A stretch of 64,000 bases of DNA, taken from Candidatus Scalindua sp. SCAELEC01. Its GTDB lineage: Bacteria; Planctomycetota; Brocadiia; Brocadiales; Scalinduaceae. This document shows positions 60,303 to 64,000 of the stretch, in pieces. A program made the translations under genes and the position numbers. How positions within the stretch are numbered: the stretch's first letter is position 1; every line of letters begins with the position of its first letter. The notes under the pieces were generated by a model. That model was not told the DNA's origin. It did no database searches and worked only from the letters and a program-made list of their open reading frames with translations. The DNA lies in the NCBI GenBank assembly GCA_004282745.1, contig SHMT01000012.1, positions 29,168 through 93,167 on the forward strand, given 5' to 3'.

Positions 60303-61253
60303 ATGGTTGAAAAAATTAAAATTGGAATAAGTTCCTGTTTACTAGGAGATAAAGTGCGTTATGATGGAAACCATAGACTGGATAGATTTGTAACCGATAC
60401 CCTCGGACAGTACTTTGAGTTTATTCCGGTTTGTCCTGAAATAGAATTTGGTCTTTCAATACCGAGAGAACCAATGCATCTGTTCGGAAGTCCTGAATCT
60501 CCTCTCCTTGTAACGGTTAAGACGGGGATAGATTACACGGAAAGGATGTTAAAGTGGGGAGAAAGAAAGCTATACGAACTTGAAAAAGAAAACCTCTGCG
60601 GTTTTATCTTCAAGTGCGGGTCACCAAGCTCTGGCATACGAGGTGTTAAAGTGTATATGTCATCGGGGACAGTTACAAAAACGGGTAAGGGCTTATTTGG
60701 AGGTGCCTTTATCAAGTATTTCCCTCTCATTCCTGTAGAAGACGATGGACGGCTCCATAATCCTCGCTTCAGAGAAAACTTTATTGAGAGAATATTCGTA
60801 TTAAAACGATGGCAGGAATTTAAAAAGAAAGACTTCTCAATGAAAGATTTGATTGGATTTCATTCAGATCACAAGCTTCTTATTATGGCCCACAGCCCAA
60901 GACATTATTCAATCCTTGGGCGTTTACTAGCAAATGCAAAAAAAGAGAAGCGTGAAGATTTACTCTCAGAATATATCAGAATTTTAATGGAGGGCATCAC
61001 ACTAATTGCAACGGTAAAAAAGAATACCAATGTTTTACAACATATTCAGGGATATTTTAAAAAGCATTTGACGTCGGATGAAAAACAGGAGTTGCTTGGA
61101 GTTATCGAAAGTTATCGGAAAGAACTTGTCCCCCTTGTCGTTCCCATTACCCTGCTTAAACATTATGTGAGAAAATTTAACGTATCCTATTTGAAGAGAC
61201 AGTACTATCTGGAACCTCACCCAATTGAACTCATGTTGAGAAATCATGTTTAA
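60303..61253 (+). CDS. DUF523-DUF1722 fusion protein (YbgA-like)
   Basis: 316 aa from ATG 60303, nine bases after AGGAAGGA (the ATGs at 60276 and 60294 lack good spacing). The N-terminal DUF523 part has IGISSCLLGDKVRYDGNHRL, VCPEIEFGLSIPREP and CGSPSSGIR, with conserved cysteines. The C-terminal DUF1722 part has FHSDHKLLIMAHSPRHYSIL and LKHYVRKFNVSYL-like text. DUF1722 (E. coli YbgA) is often next to photolyase genes, as here, and may aid DNA photorepair; mechanism unknown. Confidence 0.88.
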   Translation: MVEKIKIGISSCLLGDKVRYDGNHRLDRFVTDTLGQYFEFIPVCPEIEFGLSIPREPMHLFGSPESPLLVTVKTGIDYTERMLKWGERKLYELEKENLCGFIFKCGSPSSGIRGVKVYMSSGTVTKTGKGLFGGAFIKYFPLIPVEDDGRLHNPRFRENFIERIFVLKRWQEFKKKDFSMKDLIGFHSDHKLLIMAHSPRHYSILGRLLANAKKEKREDLLSEYIRILMEGITLIATVKKNTNVLQHIQGYFKKHLTSDEKQELLGVIESYRKELVPLVVPITLLKHYVRKFNVSYLKRQYYLEPHPIELMLRNHV

Positions 61254-61366
61254 ATAAAATTCACCTTGGTCGTCTATTGAAATTACCCGATATTTTCCCC
61301 GTGAACAAAACACGCTGCTCTCATAAAAAATACCGCTCTTTCTAGAAATATTCACCTATCTTCAAA

Positions 61367-62695
61367 TTAATTAAGCCACTTCTCAATATACGTTTTAATA
61401 TTAAATTTGGATTTGCACCCATTATAATTCATATAGCGGACCTTTCCAAAAATATCACGCTCCTTCCATGCCCGATCATGTACGCCACCCATGCACCAGG
61501 CAATACCGGTATACCCGTTTGGATCTCTTCCATCGAGCTCATATTTATCATTAAGGTAAATTGCGATCTTCATCGCATACTCCGGTGACTCTGTCCACTC
61601 CATAATTTTCTTGCCCCAATACATCCTCATGTAACCATGGAGTTTCCCCCGTTTAACCATTTCCATCTGTGAGGCATTCCAAAGGGGGTCATGAGTATGG
61701 CCATACTCAAGTTGATCCTGCGTATAAAGATATTCTCTCCGGTCTCTCCTGTGTTTATCCAATGTTTCTTTTGCCCAGCTGGGAAATGCCTTAATAGAGT
61801 CATAATCAGGATTGTAATAACAAAAATTATCAGATAACTCACGTCTCACAATAAGTTCTTCTAAAAACAGATCTGTTAGCTCTCTTGCGAAAGAACTTTT
61901 TAAAACTTCCAGTGCTATACGTTGAGCAGATATCTGACCAAAATGAATATAGGGCGATAGATTAGATTGTGCATCTTTGGTTGGATCATTTCGATCTTTA
62001 TCATAAAATAACAACTTATTTCTTAAAAAATCACGGAGGATCTTTTGTGCCCTCTTCTCACCTGGTTTTAGACAGTCTACAGGAGGGACCGTTTGATCTA
62101 TTTTAAGCGTTAACATGCTTTTTCCCCAATCTGTTTTCTCTTTTTCTCCTTTCCAGGTAATAGGGTGTCTCTTCAGCCTGGGATAATTTTCTAAAAATTC
62201 TGGTAAGGTACGGTGTATCTTTGGACGGAAAGAGTACGCTCCGTATTCCTGTTTTGGTGAAGCAGTCCAGCATGGAACAATATTGTGCGCATCAACTTCG
62301 TAAAATGGGATGTCGATTCTCTGTGCCACCTCTCTCTTCCACTCTTTTTTAATGCGTAATGGACTGAAATCTGTAACGAGTGCGCTAACTTTGTGTTTTT
62401 TGACAAATTCCGGTATTTTTTTGTTTGGTAAACCGGTAAGCAGAAAAAAGGGGATATTCTTTTCTGCAAGTGTTTTTTCAACTTCTTTTAACCCCTCAAC
62501 CATAAAATGATATTGCCTGAAAGTTGCACCAAGGAATTGCGGAACCAGGCAAAATACCACTATCACAGGTGAGTGATATATTTGTGCAAGATCTTGTGTA
62601 AATAAGAGAGCCCAATTTTCTTTTGCACGCTGATCACGGCTCATCCAGTACACCATAGGACCTCTCTTCATATTTCCTTTTGCAATAAGTCTCAT
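61367..62695 (-). CDS. phrB: class II deoxyribodipyrimidine photolyase
   Basis: 442 aa from ATG 62695 (ATG at 62671 is possible). Class II features: RGPMVYWMSRDQRAKENWAL at the N-terminus, FAD-binding C-terminal domain with LDKHRRDRREYLYT, WNASQMEMVKRGKLHGYMRM and IMEWTESPEYAM, and the terminal GRDPNGYTGIAWCMGG. It repairs cyclobutane pyrimidine dimers with blue or near-UV light using reduced FAD. It converges with DUF523-DUF1722 and is separated from the next gene by family A copy A11. Confidence 0.94.
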   Translation of the reverse strand: MRLIAKGNMKRGPMVYWMSRDQRAKENWALLFTQDLAQIYHSPVIVVFCLVPQFLGATFRQYHFMVEGLKEVEKTLAEKNIPFFLLTGLPNKKIPEFVKKHKVSALVTDFSPLRIKKEWKREVAQRIDIPFYEVDAHNIVPCWTASPKQEYGAYSFRPKIHRTLPEFLENYPRLKRHPITWKGEKEKTDWGKSMLTLKIDQTVPPVDCLKPGEKRAQKILRDFLRNKLLFYDKDRNDPTKDAQSNLSPYIHFGQISAQRIALEVLKSSFARELTDLFLEELIVRRELSDNFCYYNPDYDSIKAFPSWAKETLDKHRRDRREYLYTQDQLEYGHTHDPLWNASQMEMVKRGKLHGYMRMYWGKKIMEWTESPEYAMKIAIYLNDKYELDGRDPNGYTGIAWCMGGVHDRAWKERDIFGKVRYMNYNGCKSKFNIKTYIEKWLN

Positions 62696-62775
62696 TCTTT
62701 TTGCTTGCTTGAGTTTTAAAATTTTAGGCTCCTGAGAGTATAAATTAGTAAAAATTCACAATTCAATTTACTAGT

Positions 62776-62924
62776 TAGTGTCTGAACGAAAACCCTGTGT
62801 TTGAATGAAAAGTGCCCAGGTACAAGGCGCGGAACAATATCGTAACCGGAACGTACAATTGTAATTGAGGATTTCGAAATTGTTGCAGCAACATAGTAGA
62901 TGGGTAGTTTTCGTTCAAACACTA
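62776..62924. repeat. family A element (A11), long form
   Basis: 149 bp, TAGTGTCTGAACGAAAACCC to GTTTTCGTTCAAACACTA, nearly identical to A6 and A9, with apical loop GTACAATTGTAA. It lies in the divergent region between photolyase and the second htrA. Confidence 0.88.
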
Positions 62925-63155
62925 GTTACTTTTGCTGCTAAAAACTTAGCTCTTCATCGGATATTGAAATTTTAGCACCATTCTATCAAAAGATCACTCA
63001 TTAAGAAAAGGAACAAAATGCGAATAACCATTGTTATACTATAACTACATTTGAAATTAACTAGGTATTTTTGTAGATCTTGAAATCCTGTTACACAAGG
63101 GATCTAATCATTTTAAACGCATACGCATTTTTTTAATAAAAGGAGATAGTTAAAT

Positions 63156-64000
63156 ATGAATAGATATTTCGTTGTATTTTTTGTCACATTAGTTTGTGGA
63201 CTCATAAGTTTGGCTGGTAATCTTAATGCGGCGACAGATGCAGACAAACTGGAAAAGCTTTCTCAAGAGCTTGAGCAGTTAAGTAGTTCTGCGACAACAT
63301 TGCAAGAGTCTTTGGCATTAGTTGCGGAGTATGTCAAACCATCGGTTGTTTCGCTCACTACAGTAAAAACATTCAAACATCCGGCAAGAGGTTTTCATGG
63401 GGAGAGACGCGAAAGAGGGAGAGACCCTTTCCATGATTTTTATGGCAAAGACTTCGACAGGTATAGACAGAAACCTCCGGAAAGAGAGTTTAAGGCTCAA
63501 AGTCTCGGTTCGGGAGTGATCGTGAAAGTTGATGGCCTGAATGGCTATATTTTAACGAACAATCATGTTGTTGAGAATATGGAAGAGTTAAAGGTTAAGC
63601 TTGGCGACAAAAGAGAATATGATGCCGTGATAATTGGTACTGACCCACAAACAGACCTGGCAGTAGTGAAAATTGAGGCTGAAAATTTAATTCCGGTAAA
63701 GATGGGTGATTCCGACAAAATGAAACCTGGTCAGTGGGCAATTGCGGTTGGGAACCCCTTTGGTTTAAGCCATACGGTTTCAGTTGGCGTCATAAGTGCT
63801 ACCGGTAGGTCCGGAGTTGGGATAGCCCAGTATGAGGATTTCCTTCAGACCGACGCAGCCATCAATCCGGGAAATAGTGGCGGACCTTTGGTGAACATAC
63901 AGGGTGAGATGGTAGGAATAAATACGGCAATCTTTACCCGTACGGGAGGGTATCAGGGAATTGGATTTGCGATACCTGTTAATATGGCAAAGGCCGTACT
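63156..64000 (+). CDS. HtrA/Do-type periplasmic serine protease, 3' end outside window
   Basis: At least 281 aa, ribosome site AAAGGAGA, ATG 63156, running off the right edge. Signal peptide (residues 1-26, ...NLNA), a coiled segment (KLEKLSQELEQLSSSA), an Arg-rich linker, then the trypsin-like domain: His in YILTNNHVVENM, Asp in TDLAVVKIE, Ser in NPGNSGGPLVN. PDZ domains would follow outside the window. Compared with the htrA at 29533, the Gly-Glu-Arg linker and YGKDFDRYRQ insert are specific to this copy. A periplasmic quality-control protease. Confidence 0.93.
   Translation, partial: MNRYFVVFFVTLVCGLISLAGNLNAATDADKLEKLSQELEQLSSSATTLQESLALVAEYVKPSVVSLTTVKTFKHPARGFHGERRERGRDPFHDFYGKDFDRYRQKPPEREFKAQSLGSGVIVKVDGLNGYILTNNHVVENMEELKVKLGDKREYDAVIIGTDPQTDLAVVKIEAENLIPVKMGDSDKMKPGQWAIAVGNPFGLSHTVSVGVISATGRSGVGIAQYEDFLQTDAAINPGNSGGPLVNIQGEMVGINTAIFTRTGGYQGIGFAIPVNMAKAV

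Overview
The window looks like a chromosomal stretch of a low-GC (roughly 40 % by eye) Gram-negative-type bacterium with an anaerobic or microaerobic, c-type-cytochrome-rich physiology. Three exported c-type cytochromes with CxxCH motifs, a ceruloplasmin-type multicopper oxidase, several ferritin-like, rubrerythrin and rubredoxin proteins, FeoB, sigma-54 and a large secreted M43 metalloprotease with cadherin-like modules would fit an anammox-type planctomycete (Brocadiales, Scalindua-like). That placement is inference; there is no rRNA or phylogenetic marker here to prove it.

Layout. 1-2542: 5' part of a secreted pappalysin-like protease on the minus strand, then about 1 kb without genes. 3626-8285: multicopper oxidase, two receiver-domain proteins (one with Glu at the phosphoacceptor site), DUF2325 and an exported TPR protein. 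8480-11776: feoB and a HAD phosphatase. 12481-14496: a TIR/NB-ARC/TPR STAND protein (candidate immune sensor). 14845-17148: a decayed toxin-antitoxin island (DUF4160-DUF2442 pair, higBA remnants, an orphan MazE-type antitoxin, a YgjP-like fragment) in which a 143-bp promoter segment occurs twice. 17372-18862: rpoN. 19907-26772: a six-gene surface-glycan or lipid cluster. 27046-36816: topA, an htrA, a tmk-like gene, a zinc-ribbon protein, a macrodomain protein, a 31-aa basic protein coupled to tatA, rluD and a TPR membrane protein. 37017-41718: cytochromes, an Fe-S flavoprotein and a rubredoxin/rubrerythrin peroxide-detoxification operon. 42713-44899: citrate synthase and a cysteine hydrolase. 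45322-54114: hypothetical, PilZ-like, DUF2231, ferritin-like, response-regulator, pentapeptide and cytochrome genes. 54392-62695: a stress and repair group (PNPOx-like, PEP-utilising dikinase, DUF427, glutathione peroxidase, TIGR01777 epimerase, SRPBCC, DUF523-DUF1722, class II photolyase), several of them frameshifted or decayed. 63156-end: a second htrA.

The most unusual feature is a layered population of short non-autonomous repeats. Family A (about 128 or 149 bp, near-perfect palindrome with a conserved stem and a hypervariable apical loop) occurs at least ten times, nearly always directly behind stop codons, and supplies or overlaps the stop codon of three genes. Family B (about 182 bp) and family C (about 115-175 bp) end in TATA-like termini, and one copy of each has inserted into a family A element at the same internal TA with apparent TA duplication. 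A GC-rich family D and interleaved inverted repeats add a further layer. Together with many gene remnants they show a genome actively reshaped by miniature elements.
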